Counted from the first letter of the stretch, positions 27,938 through 36,488 are shown. The stretch: 64,000 nucleotides of DNA from Myxococcus xanthus (GCF_900106535.1 NZ_FNOH01000006.1:124001-188000); one strand, 5' to 3'. Numbers and translations are program-made. The notes: generated by a model not told the origin, from the sequence alone.

Positions 27938-28962
27938 GCCGCGACCTCCACCGGCGCGGGCGAGGAGGGCAGGGCGGAAGTCCCCGTAATCTCCTTGCCC
28001 AGCGCTTCCAGCACGTCGGGATGTTCGCGCAGCCACTCGGCGGCGCGCTCCCGGCCCTGGCCGATGCGCTCTCCGCGCAGGCTGAAGTAGCTCCCCGACT
28101 TCTCGATGAGGCCCGTGGCCACGCCGAGGTCGAGCACTTCCCCCACGCGGTGGATGCCGCTGCCGTACATGAGGTCGAACTCCGCTTCCTGGAAGGGCGG
28201 GGCGACCTTGTTCTTCACCACCTTCACGCGCGCCTTCGAGCCCACGACGGCATCACCGTCCTTGATGTTGCCCGTGCGGCGAATCTCCATCCGCACGGAT
28301 GCGTAGAACTTCAGCGCATTGCCACCCGTGGTGGTTTCCGGATTGCCGAACATCACGCCAATCTTCATCCGAATCTGGTTGATGAAGATGATGCACGTGC
28401 CCGAGCGGCTCACCGCGCCCGTCAGCTTGCGCAGCGCCTGACTCATCAGCCTCGCCTGGACGCCCATGTGCGCGTCCCCCATCTCGCCCTCGATTTCGGC
28501 CCGTGGCACCAGGGCCGCCACCGAGTCGACGACGATGAGGTCCACCGCGCCGGAGCGCACCAGGTGCTCCGTGATTTCCAGCGCCTGTTCGCCGGTGTCG
28601 GGTTGCGACACGAGCAACTCCTCCACACGGACGCCCAGCTTGCGCGCGTAGGACACATCCAGCGCGTGCTCCGCGTCGATGAAGGCCGCTACGCCACCCG
28701 CCGCCTGCACCTGTGCAATCGCATGCAGGGTGAGCGTCGTCTTGCCCGAGGACTCGTTCCCGAAGACCTCCACCACACGGCCCCGGGGATAGCCGCCCAC
28801 GCCCAGCGCGCGGTCCACCCCCACCGAGCCGGAGGGGATGACGGCGACCTTCTGTTCGCGTGCTTCCCCGCCCAACGTCATCACCGAGCCTCGTCCGAAC
28901 TGCTTCTCGATGCTCGCTACCGCCGCCGCCACTGCCTTCAGCTTCTCCGCCAGCTTGCTCAT
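27934..28962 (-). CDS. recA: Recombinase A
   Basis: 342 aa, matching the length I recall for M. xanthus RecA1 (the species has two recA genes). RecA forms the ATP-dependent strand-exchange filament and triggers LexA autocleavage. Seen: the start [20 protein letters not shown], Walker [10 protein letters not shown] (residues 68-76; most RecAs have GPESSGKTT), Walker [11 protein letters not shown], loop L1 around [13 protein letters not shown], and loop L2 with [18 protein letters not shown]. The C-terminus is short, ending in an Ala/Pro tail without the strongly acidic tail of E. coli RecA. ATG 28962 is preferred over upstream options because homology starts there and GAGGGAG lies upstream. 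No E. coli-type or M. xanthus-type LexA box was found in its leader. Confidence 0.96.
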   Translation of the reverse strand: MSKLAEKLKAVAAAVASIEKQFGRGSVMTLGGEAREQKVAVIPSGSVGVDRALGVGGYPRGRVVEVFGNESSGKTTLTLHAIAQVQAAGGVAAFIDAEHALDVSYARKLGVRVEELLVSQPDTGEQALEITEHLVRSGAVDLIVVDSVAALVPRAEIEGEMGDAHMGVQARLMSQALRKLTGAVSRSGTCIIFINQIRMKIGVMFGNPETTTGGNALKFYASVRMEIRRTGNIKDGDAVVGSKARVKVVKNKVAPPFQEAEFDLMYGSGIHRVGEVLDLGVATGLIEKSGSYFSLRGERIGQGRERAAEWLREHPDVLEALGKEITGTSALPSSPAPVEVAA

Positions 28963-29047
28963 CGCGTCTGTCACTCCCTCGCCGCCCTTGCTGTGTTGGA
29001 TGCCGCCTCTAGGGACGCCGTCATGGCGCCGCCAGCGCGGCGGGCAG

Positions 29048-29066
29048 ACAGGTGAGCAACACCTGT
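29048..29066. promoter_or_regulatory. Perfect dyad in the recA upstream region
   Basis: ACAGGTG-N5-CACCTGT, a perfect 7-bp inverted repeat about 90 bp upstream of the recA start. The half-site ACAGGTG recurs at 29099-29105. It could be an operator for a dimeric regulator or a leader hairpin; the regulator is unknown. Confidence 0.4.
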
Positions 29067-29256
29067 GCCGCCCGCTCCTCCCCCTGAGAGATGGGAGTAC
29101 AGGTGTCCGGGTACGTGGCTGTGTGTCCAAGAGTGCGGAGTGTGCGCGTGCCACTCCGGCAGTCGGATGAGAAACAAGCATGGGAGCCCACGCTTGGCGG
29201 CATGGTGATTGGCGCTTTGCGTTGAAGATGGGCTGGGCAGATATGACCTTCCCTGC

Positions 29257-30642
29257 GTGAGCCCGAAATCAAAGCGCGAAGACCTGCCCCACGTGGTCAT
29301 CCTCGGCGGTGGTTTTGCCGGCCTCTACGCCGCCCGTCATCTCTACAGGGCACCCGTGCGCGTCACGATGGTGGACCGGCAGAATCACCACCTGTTCCAG
29401 CCTCTGCTCTACCAGGTCGCCACGGCGACGCTGAGTCCCAGCGAGATTGCGGCGCCGCTCCGGGCGGTGCTGGGGCACCACCAGGTGGCGGTGGTGCTGG
29501 CGGAAGTGACGGGTGTGGATACGGCTGGCAAGCGCGTGCTGCTCTCCGACGGAGAGCTGAACTACGACTACCTCGTCATCGCTACAGGGGCCACACACTC
29601 CTACTTCGGCAATGACGCCTGGGCTCAGTTCGCTCCCGGCCTGAAGTCCATCGAGGACGCGCTGGCGATTCGCCGGCGGATCCTGGTGGCCTTCGAACTG
29701 GCGGAGCGGGAGACGGACCCGGAGATCCGCCGCTCGCTCCTCAACTTCGTCATCATCGGCGCCGGACCCACGGGGGTGGAACTCGCGGGCTCGTTGGCGG
29801 AAATCAGCCGGCATTCGCTTCATGGCGACTTCAGGAACTTCGATCCGCGGGACGCGCGCATCATCCTCATCGAGGGCATGGACAAGGTCCTGCCCGTCTA
29901 TCCGGATGACCTGTCACAGAAGGCCTGCCGCACACTCGAGAAGCTGGGGGTGGAGGTCCGTACGGGGGCTCGGGTCACCAACATCACCGAGCAAGGGGTC
30001 TTCATCGGCCAGGAGTTCATCCCCGCGAGGACGGTATTGTGGGCCGCGGGCGTGGCGGCATCGCCGGTGGCGAAGTCGCTGGGCGTCGAACTCGACCGGT
30101 CCGGGCGCGTGCTCGTCACTCCTGAGCTGACCATACCGGGCCACGACGATGTCTTCGTCGTCGGTGACCTGTCCTTGCTCAAGGATGCGGAGGGCAAGCC
30201 GGTGCCAGGCCTTGCTCCCGTGGCCATGCAGGAAGGCAAGCACGCCGCCCACAACATCCGCCGCCAGTTGCAGGGCAAGCCGATGGTGCCCTTCTCGTAC
30301 TGGGACCGCGGCTCCTACGCGGTGATTGGCCGAGGCCACGCGGTGGGCATTGCCTTCCGCCGCTTCAAGCAGGCGGGCTTCGGTGCCTGGATGGCCTGGC
30401 TGCTCATCCACATCACCTTCCTCATCGGCTTCCGTAGCAGGCTGGCGGTGCTGCTCAACTGGGCCTTCTCGTACCTGACGTTTGGCAAGTCGGCGCGCAT
30501 CATCACCGGCCCTTCGCCTCGCCTGGACCGGCTCCAGCCCACCCACGCCTTGCCGGAGGGTGGGCAGACCCCGTCCATCGCAGAGCCCCGCTTCCAGACG
30601 ACGACGTCTCACGCGGAGTCCGCGACGACCGGGACGCACTGA
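29257..30642 (+). CDS. ndh: Type II NADH dehydrogenase (FAD-dependent oxidoreductase)
   Basis: About 461 aa from GTG 29257. A single-subunit, non-proton-pumping NADH:quinone oxidoreductase. The FAD-binding Rossmann motif [17 protein letters not shown] is near the N-terminus, and [19 protein letters not shown] is the NDH-2 signature. The NAD-binding motif is [18 protein letters not shown], the second FAD contact is [10 protein letters not shown], and [12 protein letters not shown] lies in the quinone-site region. An amphipathic/hydrophobic C-terminal segment ([18 protein letters not shown]) should bind the inner membrane. A longer frame begins with TTG at 29209, but that start lacks homology. 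It converges with comM, 15 bp between stops. Confidence 0.9.
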   Translation: MSPKSKREDLPHVVILGGGFAGLYAARHLYRAPVRVTMVDRQNHHLFQPLLYQVATATLSPSEIAAPLRAVLGHHQVAVVLAEVTGVDTAGKRVLLSDGELNYDYLVIATGATHSYFGNDAWAQFAPGLKSIEDALAIRRRILVAFELAERETDPEIRRSLLNFVIIGAGPTGVELAGSLAEISRHSLHGDFRNFDPRDARIILIEGMDKVLPVYPDDLSQKACRTLEKLGVEVRTGARVTNITEQGVFIGQEFIPARTVLWAAGVAASPVAKSLGVELDRSGRVLVTPELTIPGHDDVFVVGDLSLLKDAEGKPVPGLAPVAMQEGKHAAHNIRRQLQGKPMVPFSYWDRGSYAVIGRGHAVGIAFRRFKQAGFGAWMAWLLIHITFLIGFRSRLAVLLNWAFSYLTFGKSARIITGPSPRLDRLQPTHALPEGGQTPSIAEPRFQTTTSHAESATTGTH

Positions 30643-30657
30643 CGCGCGCGGCAGCCC

Positions 30658-32301
30658 TCAACCATCCAGGTCCTCCAGCGGGCTGGCCCTGCCGGAGGGC
30701 CCGGTGTTCCGCCAAGCGGCGTCCTCGGGCGGAGGGGCAGGGCGGGCTCCGTGAAGCTTGCCTTGCATCGCCCCTCGCCGGTCCAGCATGCGGCAGTTGA
30801 TGGCGAGCTGCATGTCGGTCTGCTCGATGCGGTCGCGTCCCTCGAGGTCTGCCCGTGTGAGCGCCAGTTTCATGATGCGGTCATGGGCTCGCGCGGACAG
30901 GCCGAACATCCGCACCGCTTGCTGCAGCATGTGCTCGGCCCGTTCGCTCATGGCGCAGTACCGGCGCAGCAGGTGCGCGGGAAGCTGCGCGTTGCAGTGG
31001 ATTCCCGGCTCATCGCGATAGCGGGCGCGTTGACGCTCGCGCGCGACCTGGGCCCGCTCGCGGTAGTAGCGGCTCGAGGGCTCTTGGACCGTCGAGCGGG
31101 CCATGTGGTGATACTCCACCGGGCGCGTCTGCAGGCTGATGTCGATGCGGTCCAACAGGGGCCCGCTCACGCGCGTCATGTAGTCGAAGACGCGCTGCTC
31201 GCCGCAAGTGCAGGAGCGGCTGGGGACGTTGTAGTAACCGCAGGGACAGGGGTTCATCGCGGCCACCAACATGACCCGGCAGGGATAGGTGATGTTCTGG
31301 TTGGCGCGTGCCAGGTGGATGACGCCTTCCTCCATGGGCTGGCGCAGAACCTCCAGCACGTTCCTCCGGAACTCCGGAAGCTCGTCGAGGAAGAGCACGC
31401 CATTGTGCGCCAACGAGAGTTCGCCAGGCCTCGCCGAGAGGCCGCCGCCAACCAGGCCCGCGTCGGAGAGGGTGTGGTGGGGCGCGCGGAACGGGCGCTC
31501 GCGCATCAATGCGTGGCCTTCGCCCAGCAAGCCCAGCACCGAGTAGACCTTCGTCACCTCCATGGCCTCGGTGAACGTCATCTCCGGAAGGATGCCGGGC
31601 AGGCGCCGCGCCAGCATCGTCTTCCCCGAGCCCGGTGGCCCGGACATCAAGACGTTGTGGCCCCCCGCCGCGGCGATTTCGAGGGCGAGCTTCAGGTCGG
31701 CCTGCCCGCGGACATCGGACATGTCAGGCGCCTGTCCCGTGGGCGCCAGAAGACGGGGTTCCCGCTGCCGCGTGTACGGCGGGATGCTGCGGGCCCCCGT
31801 CAGGTGGTCCACCGCCTCCCGCAGGGTCTTCACGGGAATGACGCGCAGTTCTTCGACGAGCGCTGCCTCCGCGGCATTGGCCCAAGGCACCATGACACCT
31901 TCGAAGCCGCCGTTGAGCGCCGCCACCGCCAACGGAAGCACTCCTTTGATGGGGCGGAGTGTGCCGTCCAGGGACAGCTCGCCTCCGAAGAGAAGCCGTT
32001 CCAGCGGGGCTTCATCCATCAACTTCGCCGCCGCTAGGACGCCCAATGCAATCGGCAGTTCGAACGCCGCGCCTTCCTTCTTCAAATCCGCGGGCGCCAG
32101 ATTCACGGTGATTCGCTTCTGGGGAAGCTCGAAGCCCGTGTTCTTCAGCGCGGAGATGACGCGGACTTTCGATTCCCGGACCGCGCCCTCCGCCTGCCCC
32201 ACGACGTTGAAGTAGGGGAGGCCGAGCGCCATGTCGACCTCACACTCCACCACCACCACGTCGATACCCATCAACGCCCCCGACCGCACCCTCGCCAACA
32301 T
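30658..32301 (-). CDS. comM: ComM/YifB-family Mg-chelatase-like AAA+ ATPase
   Basis: 547 aa from ATG 32301, preceded by GAGAGGACGGG. The N-terminal Lon-protease-like ribosomal S5 fold has the opening VRSGALMGIDVVVVECEVD and GLPYFNVVGQ. The central AAA+ Mg-chelatase domain has Walker A GPPGSGKTMLARRLPGILP (~220-238), Walker B NGVLFLDELPEF and sensor region MNPCPCGY with a Cys-rich zinc-like cluster (CPCGYYN to CTCGEQ). The C-terminal domain has the conserved SARAHDRIMKLALTRADLEG. In Vibrio the homologue is a branch-migration helicase that promotes integration of incoming DNA. It was often called YifB elsewhere and its role here is inferred. The C-terminus has ~30 extra unconserved residues. 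Confidence 0.93.
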   Translation of the reverse strand: MLARVRSGALMGIDVVVVECEVDMALGLPYFNVVGQAEGAVRESKVRVISALKNTGFELPQKRITVNLAPADLKKEGAAFELPIALGVLAAAKLMDEAPLERLLFGGELSLDGTLRPIKGVLPLAVAALNGGFEGVMVPWANAAEAALVEELRVIPVKTLREAVDHLTGARSIPPYTRQREPRLLAPTGQAPDMSDVRGQADLKLALEIAAAGGHNVLMSGPPGSGKTMLARRLPGILPEMTFTEAMEVTKVYSVLGLLGEGHALMRERPFRAPHHTLSDAGLVGGGLSARPGELSLAHNGVLFLDELPEFRRNVLEVLRQPMEEGVIHLARANQNITYPCRVMLVAAMNPCPCGYYNVPSRSCTCGEQRVFDYMTRVSGPLLDRIDISLQTRPVEYHHMARSTVQEPSSRYYRERAQVARERQRARYRDEPGIHCNAQLPAHLLRRYCAMSERAEHMLQQAVRMFGLSARAHDRIMKLALTRADLEGRDRIEQTDMQLAINCRMLDRRGAMQGKLHGARPAPPPEDAAWRNTGPSGRASPLEDLDG

Positions 32302-32510
32302 GTCCCGTCCTCTCGCCGTGCCGCCCGAAGTCCTTGAGCAATGCACGTACCGGGGCCCACCCCAGGCGTAGGCCCGCGCTCGCCAATCCGCGCCGGCGGA
32401 TGCCCATCCCAGCCTCGGGAGCTTGAATTTCAGCCCCGTGGTATTTGTGAAGCCAGGGCTAGCCATGCCCTGACGAGTCCGGTAGCGTTTCACCCACCTT
32501 GGGGGACGCT

Positions 32511-33173
32511 ATGGGAGCAGAGGCCGCAGTGGAATCGGGGGACGTTCGTCAGCGCCGGCAGGTTCGTATCCGCAGGGCGGACATCAAGCGGGGCCAACGG
32601 ATGAAGGTGGCGTTCGCCGTGTTCCGCTTCTGCCTCTACGGCATGGTGGGGCTCAGCGCCGAAATCTTCTTCTACAACCTGGTGCGCATCGCCCAGCACG
32701 TGCCGTTGCTGGAGGCGCTCTTCCGCTTTCAATGGCGCGTGGACGACCGGTTGGGGCTCAACGCCATCTGGGATACGCCCATCTCCACGGCGTATGGACA
32801 GTGCTCGCTGTGGATGTTCGTCATCTACGGTGTGGCGTGCTTCTTCTTCATCGAGCCGCTCTACCGCTGGATGCTGTACCAGCACACGGGCCTGCGAGCC
32901 GCTGTGTACGGCGTGGTCATCCTGCTCTTTGAAGGCTTCTCCGGTGTCATGCTGGAGCGGCTCACGGGATACCGCATCTGGTACTATGCGGATGCCGGCG
33001 CCATTCTCTGGCAGATGACCTCGCTCTACATCCTGCCCATCTGGATGGTGACGGGCCTGCTGGCGGAGTTCATCTACAGGGAGCTGATGGACCCTGACCT
33101 CCTGGCGGCCTTGGAGTCTCCGCTGCCCGCCACGCCGGAAGAGACCGAGGCCTCGTTCCAGTTGATTCGGTAG
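32511..33173 (+). CDS. Polytopic membrane protein, CmpB/ABC-permease-like
   Basis: 220 aa from ATG 32511 with a GGGGG ribosome-binding element 6 bp upstream; a TTG start 4 codons earlier is possible. After a basic cytoplasmic leader (RQRRQVRIRRADIKRGQRMK) there are about 4-5 hydrophobic helices. The block FEGFSGVMLERLTGYRIWYY resembles the signature of putative ABC-transporter type IV permeases (CmpB/DUF1113-like), which have E-x2-TG...W-x-Y in a re-entrant region. This is pattern-level similarity only. The 3' end overlaps the converging DUF2378 gene by 100 bp. The function is unknown. Confidence 0.7.
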   Translation: MGAEAAVESGDVRQRRQVRIRRADIKRGQRMKVAFAVFRFCLYGMVGLSAEIFFYNLVRIAQHVPLLEALFRFQWRVDDRLGLNAIWDTPISTAYGQCSLWMFVIYGVACFFFIEPLYRWMLYQHTGLRAAVYGVVILLFEGFSGVMLERLTGYRIWYYADAGAILWQMTSLYILPIWMVTGLLAEFIYRELMDPDLLAALESPLPATPEETEASFQLIR

Positions 33174-33697
33174 ACGCAGGCGTGGCCGTCGTAGCCGGAC
33201 ATCTCGATGACGATGTCCTGCGCACCGGCCACCCGCAGCCCCGCGTGGATGATGCCCGCGGTGAAGGCAGGGTAGGGGCCTACCTCGTTCATCCAGAGCT
33301 CGAACTGGGTGGGCCCCAGCTCACGCAGCTTGGATTCCGTGTAGTTGTTGCCAGCCCGGAAGTTCTGTGTGGCCCGCATCAGCGTCCTGCGGGGCCCCAG
33401 CACGCGAAGCAATGAGAGGACGGCGCGTCCCAGCATCGTCTCACGGAAGCCTTCGATATAGGCCTCACCCAGCTTCCAGGTGCCCTGCTCGAGCGGGAGT
33501 TGGGGAAAGAGCTCCTCCGACGTGATGCGAAGGAACGTCATCCACGCGTCGAAGGTGTAGGCTGGCCGGAGCTTCTGATCCACATCGAGCCCTGCCTGCC
33601 GCAGGCGTGCCTTGCACTCAGGCGTCAGGCGCCCGTGCAGTGCCCGCAGGAACAGGGCTTCGATGGTCTGCTCAAAAATGAGAAGCTCGTCGGCCAT
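33074..33697 (-). CDS. DUF2378 (TIGR02265) myxobacterial protein
   Basis: 207 aa. Matches the TIGR02265 family: FEQTIEALFLRALHGRL at the N-terminus, YTFDAWMTFLRITSEELFP in the middle, LGEAYIEGFRETMLGRAVL, and a C-terminal alpha/beta part of the type FTAGIIHAGLRVAGAQDIVIE. The family occurs in many copies in myxobacteria. Its alpha/beta layout resembles heme/ligand-sensing HNOB-like or V4R-like folds, but no ligand is established. The last ~33 codons overlap the converging membrane-protein gene; the conserved domain ends near CVYRINW, so the overlapping tail is probably unstructured. Confidence 0.82.
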   Translation of the reverse strand: MADELLIFEQTIEALFLRALHGRLTPECKARLRQAGLDVDQKLRPAYTFDAWMTFLRITSEELFPQLPLEQGTWKLGEAYIEGFRETMLGRAVLSLLRVLGPRRTLMRATQNFRAGNNYTESKLRELGPTQFELWMNEVGPYPAFTAGIIHAGLRVAGAQDIVIEMSGYDGHACVYRINWNEASVSSGVAGSGDSKAARRSGSISSL

Positions 33698-33775
33698 GAG
33701 GAGTGAACTCTAGCCGACGAGCTTCTCGATGTGAACCACGTACCCACCCGGAGCGTAGGCTCCGGAAGAGGAGTT

Positions 33776-34276
33776 TCAGGGCGTGGGTGCGGGGGGCGGG
33801 GTCGGCGTATCGACCGAAGTGCCCTGGATGATGGCGTTCTGCGGCAGCTCCGTGGCCATGCCCAGCACTTTCGCACCAGCGGTCTTCGCGCCGTCCAGCG
33901 CAGTGATGAGCCGCCCGTAGTTGGTGGCGTCATCCGCCATGAAGAAGACGACTTTGTCGTCCGCCTTCTTGGCCGCCAGCATGCGCTTGAGCCGCGTCAC
34001 GTAGTCGGCGGGGGCAATCTTCTCCGTGTTGATGGAGTAGCCACCGTCCTTGTCGAGCTGGACCACCAACTGCTGGTCGTTCGGGTCGGGAGGCGTCGGC
34101 TCCTGGTCGACCTCGGTGTCCGGCACGCGCACCACGATGTCCTTCTCGAGGAGCGGCGTGACGACCATGAAGATGATGAGGAGCACCAGCACCACGTCAA
34201 CCAGCGGCGTGACGTTGATCTCCGAGTTCGGCTGCGCCTGGGGCTTGACCCACTGTCGTTGCTTGCGGCCGGCCAT
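33776..34276 (-). CDS. exbD: ExbD/TolR-type biopolymer transport protein (second copy)
   Basis: 166 aa. One transmembrane helix with the key Asp in INVTPLVDVVLVLLIIFMVV (residues ~20-39; the Asp is proton-conducting), followed by a periplasmic domain that ends in a Pro/Thr-rich tail. The start overlaps the stop of the preceding exbD (TAATG), so translation is coupled. It is last in the tonB-exbB-exbD-exbD operon. With ExbB it should form the proton-driven stator that energises TonB for the outer-membrane transporter Oar encoded divergently. The periplasmic domain differs from the first copy, so the two may form mixed dimers or serve different states. Confidence 0.92.
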   Translation of the reverse strand: MAGRKQRQWVKPQAQPNSEINVTPLVDVVLVLLIIFMVVTPLLEKDIVVRVPDTEVDQEPTPPDPNDQQLVVQLDKDGGYSINTEKIAPADYVTRLKRMLAAKKADDKVVFFMADDATNYGRLITALDGAKTAGAKVLGMATELPQNAIIQGTSVDTPTPPPAPTP

Positions 34277-34692
34277 TACTTCTTCTCCTCGACGCCCAGG
34301 GAGATCTGCTTGGCCTTGGACTTGCGGGCCACGTCCAGCACCTTGCGCACGTCACCAACGCTGAGCGCGTTATCACCCTTGAGCAGGATCTTCTTGCCTG
34401 GATCCTTCTCGATTTCCGCGGTGAGCTTCTCCTGGAGCCCTTTCTCATCCACCTGGTCGTTCTCCACGAACACCTTCTTGTCCGGGGTGATGGAGAGGAT
34501 GAGCGGGTCGGCTTCCTTCCCTTTTCCTTCCTTCTCGATCTCGGTGGCCTTCGGGAGCTCCACGGACTTGCCACGCTGGAGCATCGGGGTGACGACCATG
34601 AAGATGATGAGGAGTACCAGCACCACGTCGACCAGCGGCGTGACGTTGATGTCGCTCTTGACGCTCCCCTTGGGGCCTGCTGACATTCCCAT
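34276..34692 (-). CDS. exbD: ExbD/TolR-type biopolymer transport protein (first copy)
   Basis: 138 aa. N-terminal DINVTPLVDVVLVLLIIFMV with the functional Asp, then a periplasmic domain with ILSITPDKKVFVENDQV and KKILLKGDNALSVGDVRKVL, as in ExbD/TolR. The ATG at 34692 has an AGGTAAAG element nearby; a second ATG follows two codons later. It is separated from exbB by 125 bp containing a hairpin, and joined to the second exbD by TAATG. In M. xanthus the corresponding cluster sits beside oar, and proton-motive-force coupling is needed for Oar-dependent secretion. Confidence 0.92.
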   Translation of the reverse strand: MGMSAGPKGSVKSDINVTPLVDVVLVLLIIFMVVTPMLQRGKSVELPKATEIEKEGKGKEADPLILSITPDKKVFVENDQVDEKGLQEKLTAEIEKDPGKKILLKGDNALSVGDVRKVLDVARKSKAKQISLGVEEKK

Positions 34693-34720
34693 GTCTTTAC
34701 CTGTTTCCTGGTAAGGAGGT

Positions 34721-34739
34721 GCCCGCCTTCACGGTGGGC
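34721..34739 (-). promoter_or_regulatory. Hairpin in the exbB-exbD spacer
   Basis: A 7-bp stem (GCCCGCC at 34721-34727, GGTGGGC at 34733-34739, one G-U pair in the RNA) with a 5-nt loop lies in the 125-bp gap between exbB and the first exbD. It is a candidate for partial termination or for a processing/stability element that sets ExbB:ExbD ratios. Confidence 0.4.
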
Positions 34740-34817
34740 CTCCAGCGCCCCGAAGAAGAGCTGGAGACAGGGTCACCGTGAAGGGCATCGGGTCGTCCCC
34801 GACTCGCCCGGGACGGC

Positions 34818-35501
34818 TCAGGCGGCGTTCGAGGACTGCGCGCCACCACCCAGGTGGCGGGCAACCACGTCCAGGAACTCGTTGGACGACTCGGAGATGT
34901 CCACCGAGCGCGCGTCCACCCAGCCCTGCAGGAAGTTGTACGCCATCACCGCGGGGATGGCCACGAGCAGACCGAAGGCCGTGGTGATGAGCGCCTCGGC
35001 GATACCGGCGGAGATCGTGCCGAGACCACCGGAGCCCGCCTGCGCCATCAGCTGGAAGGCGTTGACGATACCCATCGTGGTGCCGAGCAGACCGACGAAC
35101 GGCGCCGTGGAGCCGACCGTGGCCAGCAGGCCCAGACCGCGCTTCATGCTCTGGACCTCACGCTGCGCCTGACGCTCCAGCGCGCGCGCCACCGACTCCA
35201 CCGCCACGTCCTTGTTGTTCGGGCTGATCCGGTACGCCGTCAGTCCGGAGTTGATCACCCGGCCCAGGTGGCCCACATCCTTGCCCAGGTTGGTGTTGGC
35301 GGCCGTGTTCAGGTCGCCTTTGGCCAGGATGGCACCCATCTTCGCGGCGAAGTTGCGGCTGTCAGACCGCGTCTTGCGGAAGACGATCATGCGCTCCGCC
35401 AACACGACCAGCGAGGCGATGGACATGATGCCCAGGGTGAAGATGATCATACGGGCGAAGAGGCCCGTGTGATCCCAGATTTCTGCGAGAGTGAATTGCA
35501 T
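34818..35501 (-). CDS. exbB: ExbB/TolQ/MotA-type proton channel protein
   Basis: 227 aa with three transmembrane helices: residues ~16-37 (MIIFTLGIMSIASLVVLAER), ~125-150 (LATVGSTAPFVGLLGTTMGI, the family signature) and ~165-190 (AEALITTAFGLLVAIPAVMAYN, with the conserved Thr of the proton path). ExbB forms the pentameric inner-membrane channel around ExbD and powers TonB. A GGAGGAGC element precedes the ATG. Position: second gene of the tonB operon. Confidence 0.95.
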   Translation of the reverse strand: MQFTLAEIWDHTGLFARMIIFTLGIMSIASLVVLAERMIVFRKTRSDSRNFAAKMGAILAKGDLNTAANTNLGKDVGHLGRVINSGLTAYRISPNNKDVAVESVARALERQAQREVQSMKRGLGLLATVGSTAPFVGLLGTTMGIVNAFQLMAQAGSGGLGTISAGIAEALITTAFGLLVAIPAVMAYNFLQGWVDARSVDISESSNEFLDVVARHLGGGAQSSNAA

Positions 35502-35572
35502 GGTTGGGTTGAGCGCTCCTCCTCACGAGCGCGGGGTAGTCAGCAATACGCCTCTAGACGACGCGCCCGGAC

Positions 35573-36325
35573 TCAGCGCGGCAGCTTGAAGTTCAGGGTG
35601 AAGGTGTAGTCCACCTGCACAGGACGGCCCTGGAACGTGACCGGCTTGTAGCGCGACGACGCCAGCGCGTCCAGGACGGCCCGGTCCATGTGGGGCAGGG
35701 GCTTGATGATCCGGCAGTTCTCCACTCGACCTTCCACGGTGACGATGCACTTCACGATCATCGTTCCCTGGACGCGAGCCTCGAGCGCCTCACGAGAGTA
35801 CTCGGGCTGAGGACCGGACAACTTCTCCGGCCGCGTCATGCCCGCACCGAACGGAAGCACGTCGGTTCCCGTCCCGCCAAGCTGGCCGCCGACCACGCCG
35901 CCAATCACACCACCGACCACGCCACCGACGACGCCGCCGACCACGCCACCTTCCACGCCGCCCTCGACGACTTCTTCGCTCGCCTCTTCTTCAGCGGGAG
36001 GCTCTTCGGAGGGCTCCACTTCCTTCGGGACCTCCTTCGGAATCTCCTTCGGCTGGACGATGGCGTCCGGCTTCTTGGGCTTCTTCGGCTGCGTCTTCGG
36101 CTTGCTCGAAGAGGCAGGAGGCGGTGGAGGAGGAGGGGGCGGCGGAGGCGGTGCCATGGTCGCCTTCAGCGTGACCTCAATCTCCTTCTCCTCCTCGACG
36201 GGCGGTCGCGTCGACAGCCAGATGGAGAGGCCGAACAGCGCCACATGGAGGATAACCGAGACAGTAGCCCCGACGCCGAATCGCGACTTGGGCCCCTGAC
36301 CACGGTCAAGGACTGAATCGAACAT
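35573..36325 (-). CDS. tonB: Energy transducer TonB with Gly-Val repeat linker
   Basis: 250 aa. One N-terminal transmembrane anchor (VGATVSVILHVALFGLSIWL, residues ~17-37) with the His/Ser face typical of TonB is followed by EVTLKA, a polyproline run of 12, a KPKKP/EVPKEVEP Lys-Pro/Glu-Pro region, then about eight Gly-Gly tetrapeptide repeats (~125-157). The C-terminal TonB domain has PEYSREALEARVQGTMIVKC, VEGRVENCRIIKPLPHMD and KPVTFQGRPVQVDYTFTLNF. It spans the periplasm and pulls on the TonB box of outer-membrane transporters. First gene of its operon, divergent from oar; a promoter is visible upstream. Confidence 0.95.
   Translation of the reverse strand: MFDSVLDRGQGPKSRFGVGATVSVILHVALFGLSIWLSTRPPVEEEKEIEVTLKATMAPPPPPPPPPPPPASSSKPKTQPKKPKKPDAIVQPKEIPKEVPKEVEPSEEPPAEEEASEEVVEGGVEGGVVGGVVGGVVGGVIGGVVGGQLGGTGTDVLPFGAGMTRPEKLSGPQPEYSREALEARVQGTMIVKCIVTVEGRVENCRIIKPLPHMDRAVLDALASSRYKPVTFQGRPVQVDYTFTLNFKLPR
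35875..35965 (-). repeat. Tandem 12-bp repeats encoding Gly-Gly tetrapeptides in TonB
   Basis: About eight imperfect 12-bp units, each encoding x-x-Gly-Gly (mostly Val-Val-Gly-Gly, with Val-Glu, Val-Ile and Gln-Leu variants). They separate the Pro/Lys/Glu-rich extension from the globular C-terminal domain. Confidence 0.85.
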
Positions 36326-36391
36326 GCACTAGACTCCTCTTCACCAGTGGACACCCATTGGCGACGCTCCGCCCGGATGAAAGGGCGCGCT

Positions 36392-36419
36392 ACCATACAG
36401 AAACGCGTTCCAGGTTCAA
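36392..36419 (-). promoter_or_regulatory. Candidate sigma-70 promoter of tonB-exbBDD
   Basis: Minus strand: TTGAAC (36419-36414), a 16-bp spacer, then TATGGT (36397-36392). The start point would be ~60 bp upstream of the tonB ATG. It does not overlap the oar promoter, which is ~90 bp away on the other strand. Confidence 0.5.
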
Positions 36420-36488
36420 GCAAGCACGGTCGACGGACGGGGCGTGATCGCGCAATTGCCCCACTGGTTACCAAAAAGCAACGGTCTA

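Noticed and set aside
24576-28962. Classic cinA-recA operon
   Set aside because: cinA and recA are near each other but on opposite strands with two genes between, so they are not cotranscribed here.
28021-29055. 344-codon plus-strand frame opposite recA
   Set aside because: His/Arg-rich shadow frame with no motif; recA on the other strand is unambiguous.
28963-29256. LexA-binding site for recA
   Set aside because: No GTTC/GAAC-type half sites in an arrangement matching the E. coli or M. xanthus motifs were found on either strand.
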